From Dyadobacter koreensis (lineage in GTDB: Bacteria > Bacteroidota > Bacteroidia > Cytophagales > Spirosomataceae), in NCBI RefSeq assembly GCF_900108855.1, contig NZ_FNXY01000002.1:124001-188000 (forward strand): DNA of 64,000 bases, in the 5' to 3' direction. The notes beneath the pieces are model-generated. The model was not told the DNA's origin. It ran no database searches and saw nothing but the letters and a program-made list of their open reading frames with translations. This document shows, piece after piece, positions 7,629 to 17,183 of this stretch. The position numbers and the translations under genes were made by a program. The stretch's first letter is position 1, and every line of letters begins with the position of its first letter.

Positions 7629-10112
7629 TTACTTTTTCACTATTTTAAAAATTTGTCCGTTTATTTTTACCAGATATAAACCTGCCGGATATTGAGTCAT
7701 TTCAAGGGAGTAAAAGTGAGATTTCAGAGACTCAGAATGCATTTTTGTACCAATAGAATTAAAAATTTCAACTGAGTTTATTTCTATTTCTGATTGAATC
7801 GATAATAGGTCTGAAACTGGGTTCGGGTATACTTTCAAAGTTGTCTCAGAGCCGGTTTTGACGCCGATAATACGGCTGTATTCAAATGTCTGGTCCTTAT
7901 CAACCTGTTTCAAACGATAATAATATAACCCGGCTTGTAATGTATTATCCTGGAACGTATACTGCTTTTCTGTTTGGGAATCTCCGGCAGCCAGGACTTT
8001 TCCGATAGGCTCAAAATTTATTGCATTACTGCTTCTTTCGATAATAAAATGAGATGCATCAGTTTCGGACGATGTGGCCCATTCCAGTGAAATCGATTGA
8101 TTAATTGAATATCCGGAGAAACGGGTTAGCGTAACCGGCAGCGGGTTGCTATTGACGCTGACGAAAAATCCGCCGGCTGCATTCATATCAAAACTTATTT
8201 CCCAGCTGTTAAGTATTGAATTCCACGAAACATCGGACGGGGTTATCTCCGTGCGGTTCCCGTTGTAACTTCCTAGTGACCCATCCGATGACGATCCCTG
8301 AAATTGAATAATACGTAAATTGCTTTTTCCGCTCTGATCTGTTGGTGTTTTTGGTAAATCAGTCGTGCTGACAAGGTTGAATGCATCAAATTCCGATTGC
8401 AAAACATATATGCTGAATTTTGAATTCAAATTCGTCTTGTCGGTTTTTATATCAAAATGGCGCTGTAAATATTTATTGTTAAGATAAGTTCCGGGAGCTG
8501 CATCGATCATTACTTTTGTAGTCAGTGTGCCGTTTATCAGACCCGAATTTGACTGCGGGTCAATCGTTGCGATAATGCGGCAGTCGCTCGCTAACAATTT
8601 ATTTTTTGCGTCGTAAATTACCTGCTGTACCAAATCATTGTTGTTAGCAATGGCGGTAGGTGTTGTGTTTGTAGGAATTCGCAAAGCAGGAGAAAAAACT
8701 GTATTATTCAGATTGTCTGTAACCTTAAGTTTAAAATCCCCGGAGGTAGAAGTCCATTGCTGGGTACCTGACAAATTATTGTGGCAGTCATTTGAGGATA
8801 ACCAATTGTAATTAAGCCAGCCGTTAGGGGCGTTAAGGGTCACATCAGCTGTTTCTGAGCGAAATACAGAAACGTTTGGGGGAGGAGTAGCCGAGTAAGG
8901 TGTGGATTGAGTAAAAAAGTCGGTGTTCAGCTTTTCTTGCCACCAATCAGCCAGGCTTATAAGTCCGGGGCCTGAGAAGTGGACTTCATCCCTTCTGTAA
9001 TTAATGTCATAAAAAGGATCTGTTTCAGGACCGGCAAAAACTCCGGGCAATTTATATGCTGGGTCTGCACCATTACTACCAATTCCTATTACGTCGTTTT
9101 GTGCGTCAATAACAGGTTGCCAGGTACGTGTACTTCCGCCAACATTAAAACGGGATACTCTGGCAACAACCCATGCAAGATTGCTTTTTCCGGACAGATC
9201 CCGGGATCCCTGAATCACGTCACGGATATCTTTTAAATAATCAGCCCGGGTCCGTTCTGCCAGATTATCAGTTTCTCCCTGATGCCACAAAATTGCCCTG
9301 ACGCCCAGCTGAGCCACATAATTGTTTAAGGTTACACGCATGTGACCGAAAGGCAGGCCGGTAGGAAATGTGTAGCTGAATTCACTGGTCGTAACACCAT
9401 TCGGATTGATTGTTTCCTGCCAGTTTCTGATTCCTGTGCTTGACCATCCCGCGTTAAAAATCATTACCGGAACCTGTAATTTCTCAACCATCTTATCACC
9501 AAAAGCGCCCCAGCACCAGGCGTAATTTCCAAAAGGAGCAGTTTTTGTGTCTGCATCCAGATGAACAAATTCCGGACAGGGAAGTTTGATGTCGGAATAA
9601 GGAGCAATCCCGGAGTAGCCGTTTGCATTGAAGTTCTGGAAATTTACACTGTTGACCCGGTCGTCAGTAGAGCCTGGCCCGTTTGGGTTGTCATCGCCAC
9701 CGGTTGCATTGGATTGACCAGCTACAACAAAAACTTCTCCAACGCCAACGTGTTCTACTGAATTTGAGCCAACCGAATTGTTATCCAGAATCGCCCGAAC
9801 TTCAAGCTTATACCATCCGCCGGTTACAGGCATCGTTCCGTAGAAATTACCGCCGACAGGATTACTTTGAATAATTGCCCAGCTTCCGTCAGAGGGAGCC
9901 TGAACACCTTGTCCCGCGACACGGGGAATGAAACGTGCTTCGATTCGATCGACACAACCTGAAAAATACCCTGCAACGGTTAATACCGCCTGATTTGAAT
10001 TATTTCTTTGGAAAACCGCTCGGTCGGATGGAAACGTAACCGATATTTGACCTAAACTAATTTTTGTAATCGAAAGAAGGATTACAAGGACCTGTAAAAA
10101 TTTAAATTTCAT
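7629..10112 (-). CDS. Secreted SGNH/sialate-O-acetylesterase-like protein with T9SS sorting domain
   Basis: From the ATG at 10112 the product has 827 residues and opens with a clean signal peptide (MKFKFLQVLVILLSITKISLGQ); an ATG ten codons upstream (10142) gives a poorer one. Residues about 125-420 form a SASA-type SGNH esterase: VAGQSN holds the nucleophile Ser, ILWHQGETD is the conserved block that follows, and DEVHFSG near 400 supplies the Asp/His pair. Such enzymes remove acetyl groups from glycans. A Gly-rich/Ig-like middle follows. The end carries a T9SS type A sorting domain (VYPNPVSDLL ... GTKM ... PAGLYLVKINGQ ... KIVKK), so the protein is sent across the outer membrane and anchored or released. 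It is probably co-transcribed with the repeat protein upstream. Confidence 0.85.
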   Translation of the reverse strand: MKFKFLQVLVILLSITKISLGQISVTFPSDRAVFQRNNSNQAVLTVAGYFSGCVDRIEARFIPRVAGQGVQAPSDGSWAIIQSNPVGGNFYGTMPVTGGWYKLEVRAILDNNSVGSNSVEHVGVGEVFVVAGQSNATGGDDNPNGPGSTDDRVNSVNFQNFNANGYSGIAPYSDIKLPCPEFVHLDADTKTAPFGNYAWCWGAFGDKMVEKLQVPVMIFNAGWSSTGIRNWQETINPNGVTTSEFSYTFPTGLPFGHMRVTLNNYVAQLGVRAILWHQGETDNLAERTRADYLKDIRDVIQGSRDLSGKSNLAWVVARVSRFNVGGSTRTWQPVIDAQNDVIGIGSNGADPAYKLPGVFAGPETDPFYDINYRRDEVHFSGPGLISLADWWQEKLNTDFFTQSTPYSATPPPNVSVFRSETADVTLNAPNGWLNYNWLSSNDCHNNLSGTQQWTSTSGDFKLKVTDNLNNTVFSPALRIPTNTTPTAIANNNDLVQQVIYDAKNKLLASDCRIIATIDPQSNSGLINGTLTTKVMIDAAPGTYLNNKYLQRHFDIKTDKTNLNSKFSIYVLQSEFDAFNLVSTTDLPKTPTDQSGKSNLRIIQFQGSSSDGSLGSYNGNRTEITPSDVSWNSILNSWEISFDMNAAGGFFVSVNSNPLPVTLTRFSGYSINQSISLEWATSSETDASHFIIERSSNAINFEPIGKVLAAGDSQTEKQYTFQDNTLQAGLYYYRLKQVDKDQTFEYSRIIGVKTGSETTLKVYPNPVSDLLSIQSEIEINSVEIFNSIGTKMHSESLKSHFYSLEMTQYPAGLYLVKINGQIFKIVKK

Positions 10113-10212
10113 AAAATAATTGAGCGACGATTTACATGGCATAAGGTTCCTGTCGAGCGAACCTTTGACGATTGAGTAATTGGTGATAAATTAATTTGCA
10201 GAATTTGTTGAG

Positions 10213-10980
10213 TCATCGGGGAATCGGAGAAATCTGACAGCCCTTTTCCAGAACTGTTGCTTTACCATATCCTCCGATATTTTTTGATAATGCGCGGAGC
10301 TCGGATGCTGACCCAGGGCAGATAACCAGGTTTTTGCTTGCTGTCAGAGATTTTGATAGCTGAGCATATCCTGTTTGATTTAATTTGGCAGAACCTTGCG
10401 GGACTATGATTCTATTGTCGCTGCTACTGATAAGATTCATTACATTGGTTAATGAATTTTCACCAAATATTACCTTTGCGCTTTTTGATTCAATTCTTAG
10501 GGTTCCGATTGTGGCAGATCCATTATTCACGAAAGTCGCGTTTTTTCCAATCAGGATCAATTCAGACGCTCCCCAGTCCATTTTACTTTCAGATGTTTCA
10601 TTAATAATGTAACTATTACTATCATTTAATTTTACGTTGCCCATATACGTAATTGATCCATTATTACTGAGCGTTACATTATTTAGGGTCATCGAGGGTA
10701 AAAGTGCAGTACTTGTTCTGGTAATCAGGATTTTACCTCCATCAATTGCCAGGTTATTGATCCTTGAATTTCCATCAATAATCAGTGTGCCCCCTTCCAA
10801 TGTCAGATAGGTAATTGTGGAATTTCCTGTAATACATTTTCTTTCGCCTTTTTTGATGACAGAATAATCTTTCGCAGGATCGCAGGAAGAGAGGGAGTTA
10901 TTTTGAGATTGACCAGGTGAAGAAATGAAAAGCTGAATAAGAAATGTCACGATGAAGCCTCTGATGGATAAATTTTGCAT
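10213..10980 (-). CDS. Secreted hypothetical protein with beta-repeat architecture
   Basis: A 255-residue protein with a signal peptide (residues 1 to about 25, ending SQN). The body is made of short repeated strand-turn units such as LTLEGGTLIIDGNSRI, LAIDGGKILI, MTLNNVTLSNNGSI, suggesting a small right-handed beta-helix or solenoid. Four Cys residues (CDPAKDY, KCITG, VICPGS, KGCQIS) may form two disulfides in the periplasm or outside. No catalytic motif is seen and there is no T9SS sorting domain. Its 3' end lies 100 bases before the esterase start on the same strand, so they may share an operon. No family name can be given. Confidence 0.65.
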   Translation of the reverse strand: MQNLSIRGFIVTFLIQLFISSPGQSQNNSLSSCDPAKDYSVIKKGERKCITGNSTITYLTLEGGTLIIDGNSRINNLAIDGGKILITRTSTALLPSMTLNNVTLSNNGSITYMGNVKLNDSNSYIINETSESKMDWGASELILIGKNATFVNNGSATIGTLRIESKSAKVIFGENSLTNVMNLISSSDNRIIVPQGSAKLNQTGYAQLSKSLTASKNLVICPGSASELRALSKNIGGYGKATVLEKGCQISPIPR

Positions 10981-11403
10981 TTGATTGAGGAGGAATTAGA
11001 TACTTGTTATAGATTAGTGTGTGTAGTTTCAATAGGAATTTTGTACCGTATAGATTTGTGCCGGTAAAGCTATCAATAAAAATCGTGATCTTCGTTAGAA
11101 TAATATCGACAATTGTATAGAAGTGTATCGACATTGATCGTGGGAAGGCTTTGTATTCAGTATGCTGGTAGTCATGACAACTACCAGCGATGATTACTAT
11201 TTGCTCAATATTTTCGAGCTTATGGAGGAGGGTTAATTTCTTATGAGGACGAAGATAATTCGAGTCTATTTATCTGACTTCAAAATTAGACGCATATTTA
11301 TCTGTAAGCAATCACCCATTTTGGGGGATTTTAGATTTTACTTATTTTAAATCCATGAAAATGAAGTTGCTCTGCTTAATTTTGTTGTGACAAAATCCAA
11401 AGT
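10981..11403. other. 423-base divergent intergenic region
   Basis: It separates the minus-strand secreted proteins from the plus-strand two-component genes. A -7-like box TAATTTTG lies at 11377-11384, 20 bases before the kinase ATG, without a clear -33. A minus-strand frame reaching into 11134 overlaps the repeat gene and reads as chance. No RNA gene is seen. Confidence 0.5.
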
Positions 11404-12636
11404 ATGATTCCTGAGAAACTGATACATTATTTCCTTACGCCCGCAATGCGTAACCAGCTGCATCCGGAATATGATCAGGTACGTACCATTGTCAGTGGAA
11501 CCATCGTAGCGACAGCTCTTCTGCTTATTCTTCCGATACCATTGTTCTTTTTTCCTCCTCCTCTGATTGGTTATTACGCGCTGGCATTTTTAGGAATTTG
11601 TACTTTACTGAGCTTAAAGTTTTACGGAATCTATTGGCCTCCACTGATTTTAGCACTTCTGACAAGCTATTTTGTAATCGTAACTGATACATTGGAAACT
11701 GGCGCTATTGATTCACCCGCTGTCACGACGCTGTATCTGTTATTGCTGACTGGCTTTTGGTTTAATAGAAAAATTGGTCTTGTGATGATCGGTTTGAACA
11801 TTATTGCGATAACCATCATATTTTATTCTGTACCTGAAGCAAGCGGACAGAGCCTTTATGCTGTGGTTTCACACATTGTACTTACAATATTTTTCGGGGC
11901 TTTTTTCTGGTTTGTGCAGGAACAGCATGATGCTGCCCGGTTGCAGATCAGAGAACAGCAGCATATAAGGATCAACTTATTAAACCGGGCAGTTAAAGAC
12001 CGTACTCAGCAGTTGTCGACCATGCGTCAAAACCTGGCAAGCGATTTTCATGATGAAACGGGAAATATGTTATCAGCGATTACCCGGCAGGCTGCCATGC
12101 TCAAATTAAAGTTGAAAGATAATCCCTCAGTTATACCGGTTGTGGATAACATTATCTCGAATAGTGACCAATTGTATGCTTCCAGCAGAGATTTCCTTTG
12201 GAGTGTAAATAATAACAGCGATGATCCGCGGGAGCTTTTTGCTTATCTTACTTCTTTTGGGCAAGTTTTTTATAATCAGTTTGATATAGCATTCTCTGTT
12301 AATTCCGCTATCAATTCAGGAAACGAGTCTGCACAGTTAGAGGCCTTTGCTGCACGGCATATTATTTTTATTTTCAAGGAAGCAATGACCAACGTTGCAA
12401 AACATGCGAGGGCGGCAGAAGTAGTCCTCGAGATGTCCGTTTATCAAAAACACATCAGCATTGCGCTGCAGGATGACGGCAGCTGGAAAGAGCCGGATAA
12501 GGAATCGCAGCATAACGGATTGCTGAATATGCAGGAGCGGAGCAAGGACAATGGATTTAAGCTTAATATTTACGGCAGTCCGAAAGGAACAAGATTGCAG
12601 CTGGATGCTCCGGTACATTTTACAGTTGTTGAATAA
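11404..12636 (+). CDS. NarL-type membrane sensor histidine kinase
   Basis: A 410-residue kinase with six predicted membrane helices (about residues 27-48, 55-74, 79-95, 105-121, 123-141, 153-171), a short coiled coil (about 172-205), and a HisKA_3-type dimerisation helix with phospho-acceptor His216 in LASDFHDETGNMLSAI. The HATPase_c domain has the N box FKEAMTNVAKHARA and a reduced G1 box (QDDGSW); the G2 region is NGLLNMQERS. It has no periplasmic sensor loop of size, so the membrane part itself may sense. The response regulator gene follows 11 bases downstream, giving a textbook two-component pair. Confidence 0.9.
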   Translation: MIPEKLIHYFLTPAMRNQLHPEYDQVRTIVSGTIVATALLLILPIPLFFFPPPLIGYYALAFLGICTLLSLKFYGIYWPPLILALLTSYFVIVTDTLETGAIDSPAVTTLYLLLLTGFWFNRKIGLVMIGLNIIAITIIFYSVPEASGQSLYAVVSHIVLTIFFGAFFWFVQEQHDAARLQIREQQHIRINLLNRAVKDRTQQLSTMRQNLASDFHDETGNMLSAITRQAAMLKLKLKDNPSVIPVVDNIISNSDQLYASSRDFLWSVNNNSDDPRELFAYLTSFGQVFYNQFDIAFSVNSAINSGNESAQLEAFAARHIIFIFKEAMTNVAKHARAAEVVLEMSVYQKHISIALQDDGSWKEPDKESQHNGLLNMQERSKDNGFKLNIYGSPKGTRLQLDAPVHFTVVE

Positions 12637-12647
12637 CAAATTCGGAG

Positions 12648-13283
12648 ATGAAAAAGAGAATAATAATTATTGAAGACAATTCTTCGATTCGCGAGGGGTT
12701 CAGCGCAGTGCTTGATACTGTTGAAAGTTATGAAGTTGTTAATTTGTACGGAAACTGTGAGGATGCGTTAACCAGTATCGAAAAAGATAATCCAGATATT
12801 GTCTTGATGGATATCGAGCTGCCAGGGATGGATGGTATCGCGGGCACAGCAAGAATTAAAAAACAGCTTCCAAACTGTATTGTGCTGATTATCACAGTTC
12901 TTGAAGATAGCGAAAAGGTTTTTAGATCTTTATGTGCCGGAGCAGGAGGTTATATCGTGAAAAATTCGAACATATCTGAAATTGTACAGAATATAGATGA
13001 AGCACTGGCCGGCGGTGCACCGATGAGCTTATCAATCGCTAAAATGGTCGTTCAGTCTTTTCGGCAACAGCAGGATTCTCCTCTGACAGAAAGAGAAACG
13101 GAGGTATTACAAAGCATAGCGGAAGGTAAAAGCTATTCCAAAATAGCGCTGGATCTTTTTGTAAGCAAAGAAACGATCAGAACACATATCAAGAATATCT
13201 ACCGGAAACTTGAAGTATCCAGTAAAGCGGACGCCATAAAAATTGCGAATTCTAATAAATGGGTGACGGGAAGACCTTTATAA
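12648..13283 (+). CDS. NarL/LuxR-family response regulator
   Basis: A 211-residue regulator with an N-terminal receiver (acidic pocket IIEDN, phospho-acceptor Asp55 in IVLMDIELPG, Lys in VKNSN) and a C-terminal LuxR-type HTH (LTERETEVLQSIAEGKSYSKIALDLFVSKETIRTHIKNIYRKLEV). It lies 11 bases after the NarL-type kinase on the same strand and is its evident partner. The target genes cannot be told from the window; the secreted-protein genes divergent from the pair are one candidate, by position only. Confidence 0.93.
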   Translation: MKKRIIIIEDNSSIREGFSAVLDTVESYEVVNLYGNCEDALTSIEKDNPDIVLMDIELPGMDGIAGTARIKKQLPNCIVLIITVLEDSEKVFRSLCAGAGGYIVKNSNISEIVQNIDEALAGGAPMSLSIAKMVVQSFRQQQDSPLTERETEVLQSIAEGKSYSKIALDLFVSKETIRTHIKNIYRKLEVSSKADAIKIANSNKWVTGRPL

Positions 13284-13338
13284 GTCGACGTCAAGCTATT
13301 TAGCAAACATCGACTCATAAAAATAATCTGAAAGTCAT

Positions 13339-13572
13339 TTAAGCTAGAATAGTCTGACGTTCTTCCAGATATTCCACCAGGCTTTTTACCGTTACAATTT
13401 TCGAGTAATCATCATCCGGAATAGCAATATTAAACTCCTGTTCGAGTTGCATCATCAGATCAACCGTATCAAGGCTGTCAAATCCAAGATCCTTAATGAA
13501 ATTAGCGTTATCTGTAACTGCGCTGCTATCAACGCCAAAATTGTTAAGTATTTTAATAATACGTTCTCTCAT
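13339..13572 (-). CDS. acpP: Acyl carrier protein
   Basis: A 77-residue acidic ACP with the phosphopantetheine-attachment motif GFDSLD (Ser33). The second-helix region TVDLMMQLEQEFNIAIPDDD is typical of type II fatty-acid synthase carriers. It stands alone, converging with the response regulator and not beside fabF or other fatty-acid genes, so it may be either the housekeeping ACP or a second one dedicated to another acyl pathway. The gene symbol is given by similarity to AcpP; a specialised role is not excluded. Confidence 0.88.
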   Translation of the reverse strand: MRERIIKILNNFGVDSSAVTDNANFIKDLGFDSLDTVDLMMQLEQEFNIAIPDDDYSKIVTVKSLVEYLEERQTILA

Positions 13573-14143
13573 TATCCTTGGGCTAATATGTAAAATTTAC
13601 AATTTCATGGACTACTGATTTTCGTAATAAACGAAATTAATATAGGATTAGTACCAGTAAATAGTGCAAATCGTTCCAATTAAACAGAGATTTTTTCAAG
13701 TATCTGATAGATAGATATTTATGTAATATTAAAATATTTTACTGATTAAAATTGAGTTTATAATAAATTGGATTAATGATGTTTTATAAAATTTTCTGAT
13801 TTAAAAGTTTCTATCAGATAAATATGACTAAGTGATGATTTTTTAAATTTTAAAGATGGGGCTGAGAATAATTTAGCGCGATACGTTGTATGAAGGGAAA
13901 CTTATCTAATATAGAAATCTTGTATGACGCAACTAAAGTTGATAAAACAAAGTAAAGAATAGTGACTGCCGGTACTTATTCGAAATATTACTTGTACAGA
14001 TATTTAACTTGTTGTAATTTTATCGACAATTGATTAAAAGTTTGCGGATGCTATGCGTCTGTTGTTTAATAATTTAGACAGAATAATGATTATTAGTCAT
14101 TTGGATAAATGAAAATATCGTAACTCAAAACAAATTACACATT
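13573..14143. other. 571-base AT-rich region upstream of the C25 peptidases
   Basis: No gene or RNA is supported. The region is very AT-rich and separates the minus-strand ACP gene from the plus-strand peptidase pair, so it should hold both promoters; I could not find a full consensus promoter for either. A short GGGGCTGAGA string near 13858 recalls part of a TPP riboswitch but the rest is missing. Confidence 0.5.
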
Positions 14144-17100
14144 ATGCACAAAAAATTTACTTTTCAGGTAAAAAGGTCAATTGCTGTCGCAGCACTCGTC
14201 CTGTTAAATTTCATTTCCCCAGTTACTGATAGTTTCGCTCAGGTTAAATGGAGCGGAGTATATGGGAATGAGTGGCTCGCTGGGAAATATGGGCCGAACT
14301 GGATTAAAATCAGCGTTAGTCAAAAGGGAATTCATAAAGTAACTCTTCCAAGCAATTTCCAGAACAAGCCGGGGCAGTTACACCTTTATCATAGAGGCGT
14401 TGAAGTGGCTCTTACCAGTGCTACCAATACTGAAATACAATTTTATGGAGTTCCTAATGATGGTGCTTCTGATGCGCTATTTTACAGAGACAAGAATCAT
14501 AATGTAGATCCTAGTCAGCGAACTAATGATAAGTATAGCATGTTTTCTGATGTTAGTGCCTATTTTCTAACCTATTTTTCTTCGACGGACGTGGAAAGGG
14601 CAGTTTTACTTAATGATCCAATTACTGCAATTGAGTCAGAAAAATATCATTTGCAAACAGAGTTGAAGCTTTTTACCGACGAGTATTCATACAGTATAGA
14701 TAAAAATTTCTTCACCCAATCTTTGCAACAAAGTTATTTGGAGAATGCAAAGGGAATGACAAGTACCACTTATGGTAGGCACGCGACATTAACTAACCCG
14801 TTGTTATTAAGTGATCCAACACTTCTTTTTCCTGTAAAGAATTTATATGCAAGTACGGAAGCTAATGCAGAGGTTGAAGTGTTGCTGTATAGCAGAACAC
14901 CAACATCCAATGACGTAAGTATTCAGGCTGGGAAGGATGCAGGTAGTTTAAGATCTTTGGGATCGTCAATGACCTTTGCTGGCTTCGCCAGTATCAAGAG
15001 GCAGTATACATTAAATGTTTCAGATCAACCAGCAAATTCAGATGTACCAGTAAATGGTAATCTTAATGTTAAACTTGTTACAAATAAAGTTACATCGGAT
15101 TATAATACGGTTGGCATATATTCAATGACATATGTCCAGGTAAAGTACCCTCAACAAATTAATATGAGTGGTCAAACTTCTGCTTTGTTAAATTTACCAG
15201 CGAAATCATCAGGGATTACGATGAGTAAGGTGACTGTTACAAACGCGCCAGCGTCTGCAAAGGTTTTTGATGTAACCAATCCCGACAAGCCTATTGAACT
15301 GACAGCCTCTTACGCTGGCTCTGATTTAAACGTGATGATTCGCAGACAAGCAAATCAACCGGTTACACTGTTGGTAAGTTCGGCTGCAGCGACTGATGCT
15401 ACTTCTTCGATAGCTACTCCCGTAATGGTCGATTATGATCCACAAGGATATAATTATCTTATAGTGACAACAAATAACTTAAAAGCAGCCGCAGAGGAAT
15501 ATAAAACTTATAGGGCTTCGGCAGCAGGCGGTTCTTATAGCCCATTGGTTATTGACATTGCTGACGTATACAATCAGTTTAATTACGGAGAACCTAGTCC
15601 CGTAGCGATTCGTCGTTTTGTTGATTTTATGATTTCTAAAGGTATTAGGAGCACACATAACTTACTTCTTGTCGGACACTCAATTACAGAAGGTGATCAG
15701 ACTCAAACAAATAAAGAACTTCCTAATCAGGTACCTAGTATAGGTTTCCCTGGGTCGGATGTATTACTAGTTGAAGGTCTGGGCGGGGTAGCAAAAGATG
15801 TGCCAGCAATTCCTGTTGGTAGGATTACAGCTACTACTGTCGAGCAGGTTAGAAATTACCTTGAGAAAGTCAATTCTTATGAGCATAGTACCGAAAATCT
15901 TACTTATCGAAAGAGGTCGATGCATATCAACGGTGGTGTTAACAATGGTGAAAGTGACCGTTTCGGGGCTTATTACACAAATACGTTGAATACAAAAGTT
16001 ACTGCTGCTCCGTTCTCAGGAAATGTTATCACTCAAAAAAAGCCTAACAACCTTCTGGGGAGCCCTGAACCGCTGGATATAACACAAGATGTCAATTCAG
16101 GTCTGGGCTTTATGAGCTATTTTGGCCACGGTAATCCCCATTATACAGATTATAATTTAGGCTATATATCAGATAGTAGGAAAGGATACACAGCTAACGA
16201 CAAATATCCGGTCATGTATTTCAATGGTTGCGGAGTCGGAAATATTTTTAAAGGTAGTACGACAAGTTATCCATCAGGATATACGGGCAGTGATAAAAAT
16301 CTTGCGAAAGAAATTATGCCGATGACAGCAGATTGGATGCTTTCGAAGAGGGCAGGAGCTATTGCAATTATTGGAAATAGTTTTTACGCTTTTGAGTCTT
16401 CTTCCAGAGATTATTTATTTGCCTTATACGATCAAATATTTCCGAAAAGTGAGAATGAAAGACCAAATATTGGTAAGATTCATCAAAGTACAGCTAGTTA
16501 CATTATTACTGTCAAATCAAACAATGCACCGGATGATTACACTCTGGCAAACACGCATCAATCACTGCTACAGGGAGATCCGGCTCTACGAATTTTATCA
16601 ACATCGGCAACACCATTCCCGGTCGAGCTTTTTGGATTTAAAGGGAAATATGCATCAGAAAAAGTTAGATTGGATTGGAACACAGCGTGGGAGATTAACA
16701 ACCGTAAGTTCATTATCGAGCGTAGTTATAACGCTAAAAACTTTGAAGAGATTGGTAGTGTAGAAGGAAAGGGAGACTCAAATCAAGAAAACGCGTATAA
16801 ATTCTTTGATGCTAGTCCGTCTAAAGGAACAAACTACTATCGCCTAAAACAGGTAGATTTTATGACTACTGGTAGTGATGTAGAAAAAGCAACATATTCC
16901 AATATCATCTCAGTTAACGTGTCCAAAGAAGGGGCAATATCAGTATATCCTAATCCAACAAATGATTTGGTGAATGTTGAAATGGATATTCCTGCATCCC
17001 TTCAATCTTGGGAGCTGATCGATGTTAACGGACGTACTTTATCACGAGGAACTTCTTCAAATGAAATATCATTGAAAAACCTTCCGCAAGGTGAATACAT

Positions 17101-17158
17101 TTTGAAAATGAATACCAGCAATGGTGACGTATACAGCAAAAAGCTGCTAAAAAATTAG
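14144..17158 (+). CDS. C25-family (gingipain/PorU-like) cysteine peptidase with T9SS sorting domain
   Basis: A 1004-residue secreted protein: signal peptide (1 to about 33, ending FAQ), a beta-rich N-terminal part (about 34-430), a peptidase C25 domain (about 435-800) with catalytic His662 (YFGHGNP) and Cys696 (YFNGCGVGN), then an Ig-like segment and a C-terminal T9SS sorting domain (VYPNPTNDLVNVEM ... LPQGEYILKM ... KLLKN). C25 enzymes include gingipains and the T9SS sortase PorU. Without porV beside it, calling this PorU is not justified. The gene is followed after 25 bases by a close paralogue, so the two arose by tandem duplication and share an operon. Confidence 0.88.
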   Translation: MHKKFTFQVKRSIAVAALVLLNFISPVTDSFAQVKWSGVYGNEWLAGKYGPNWIKISVSQKGIHKVTLPSNFQNKPGQLHLYHRGVEVALTSATNTEIQFYGVPNDGASDALFYRDKNHNVDPSQRTNDKYSMFSDVSAYFLTYFSSTDVERAVLLNDPITAIESEKYHLQTELKLFTDEYSYSIDKNFFTQSLQQSYLENAKGMTSTTYGRHATLTNPLLLSDPTLLFPVKNLYASTEANAEVEVLLYSRTPTSNDVSIQAGKDAGSLRSLGSSMTFAGFASIKRQYTLNVSDQPANSDVPVNGNLNVKLVTNKVTSDYNTVGIYSMTYVQVKYPQQINMSGQTSALLNLPAKSSGITMSKVTVTNAPASAKVFDVTNPDKPIELTASYAGSDLNVMIRRQANQPVTLLVSSAAATDATSSIATPVMVDYDPQGYNYLIVTTNNLKAAAEEYKTYRASAAGGSYSPLVIDIADVYNQFNYGEPSPVAIRRFVDFMISKGIRSTHNLLLVGHSITEGDQTQTNKELPNQVPSIGFPGSDVLLVEGLGGVAKDVPAIPVGRITATTVEQVRNYLEKVNSYEHSTENLTYRKRSMHINGGVNNGESDRFGAYYTNTLNTKVTAAPFSGNVITQKKPNNLLGSPEPLDITQDVNSGLGFMSYFGHGNPHYTDYNLGYISDSRKGYTANDKYPVMYFNGCGVGNIFKGSTTSYPSGYTGSDKNLAKEIMPMTADWMLSKRAGAIAIIGNSFYAFESSSRDYLFALYDQIFPKSENERPNIGKIHQSTASYIITVKSNNAPDDYTLANTHQSLLQGDPALRILSTSATPFPVELFGFKGKYASEKVRLDWNTAWEINNRKFIIERSYNAKNFEEIGSVEGKGDSNQENAYKFFDASPSKGTNYYRLKQVDFMTTGSDVEKATYSNIISVNVSKEGAISVYPNPTNDLVNVEMDIPASLQSWELIDVNGRTLSRGTSSNEISLKNLPQGEYILKMNTSNGDVYSKKLLKN

Positions 17159-17183
17159 AAAATACATACTATTCTTAATAATT

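Noticed and set aside
13855..13885. Possible TPP riboswitch (GGGGCTGAGA)
   Set aside because: Only one short string matches; the other conserved thi-box parts and a thiamine gene downstream are absent.
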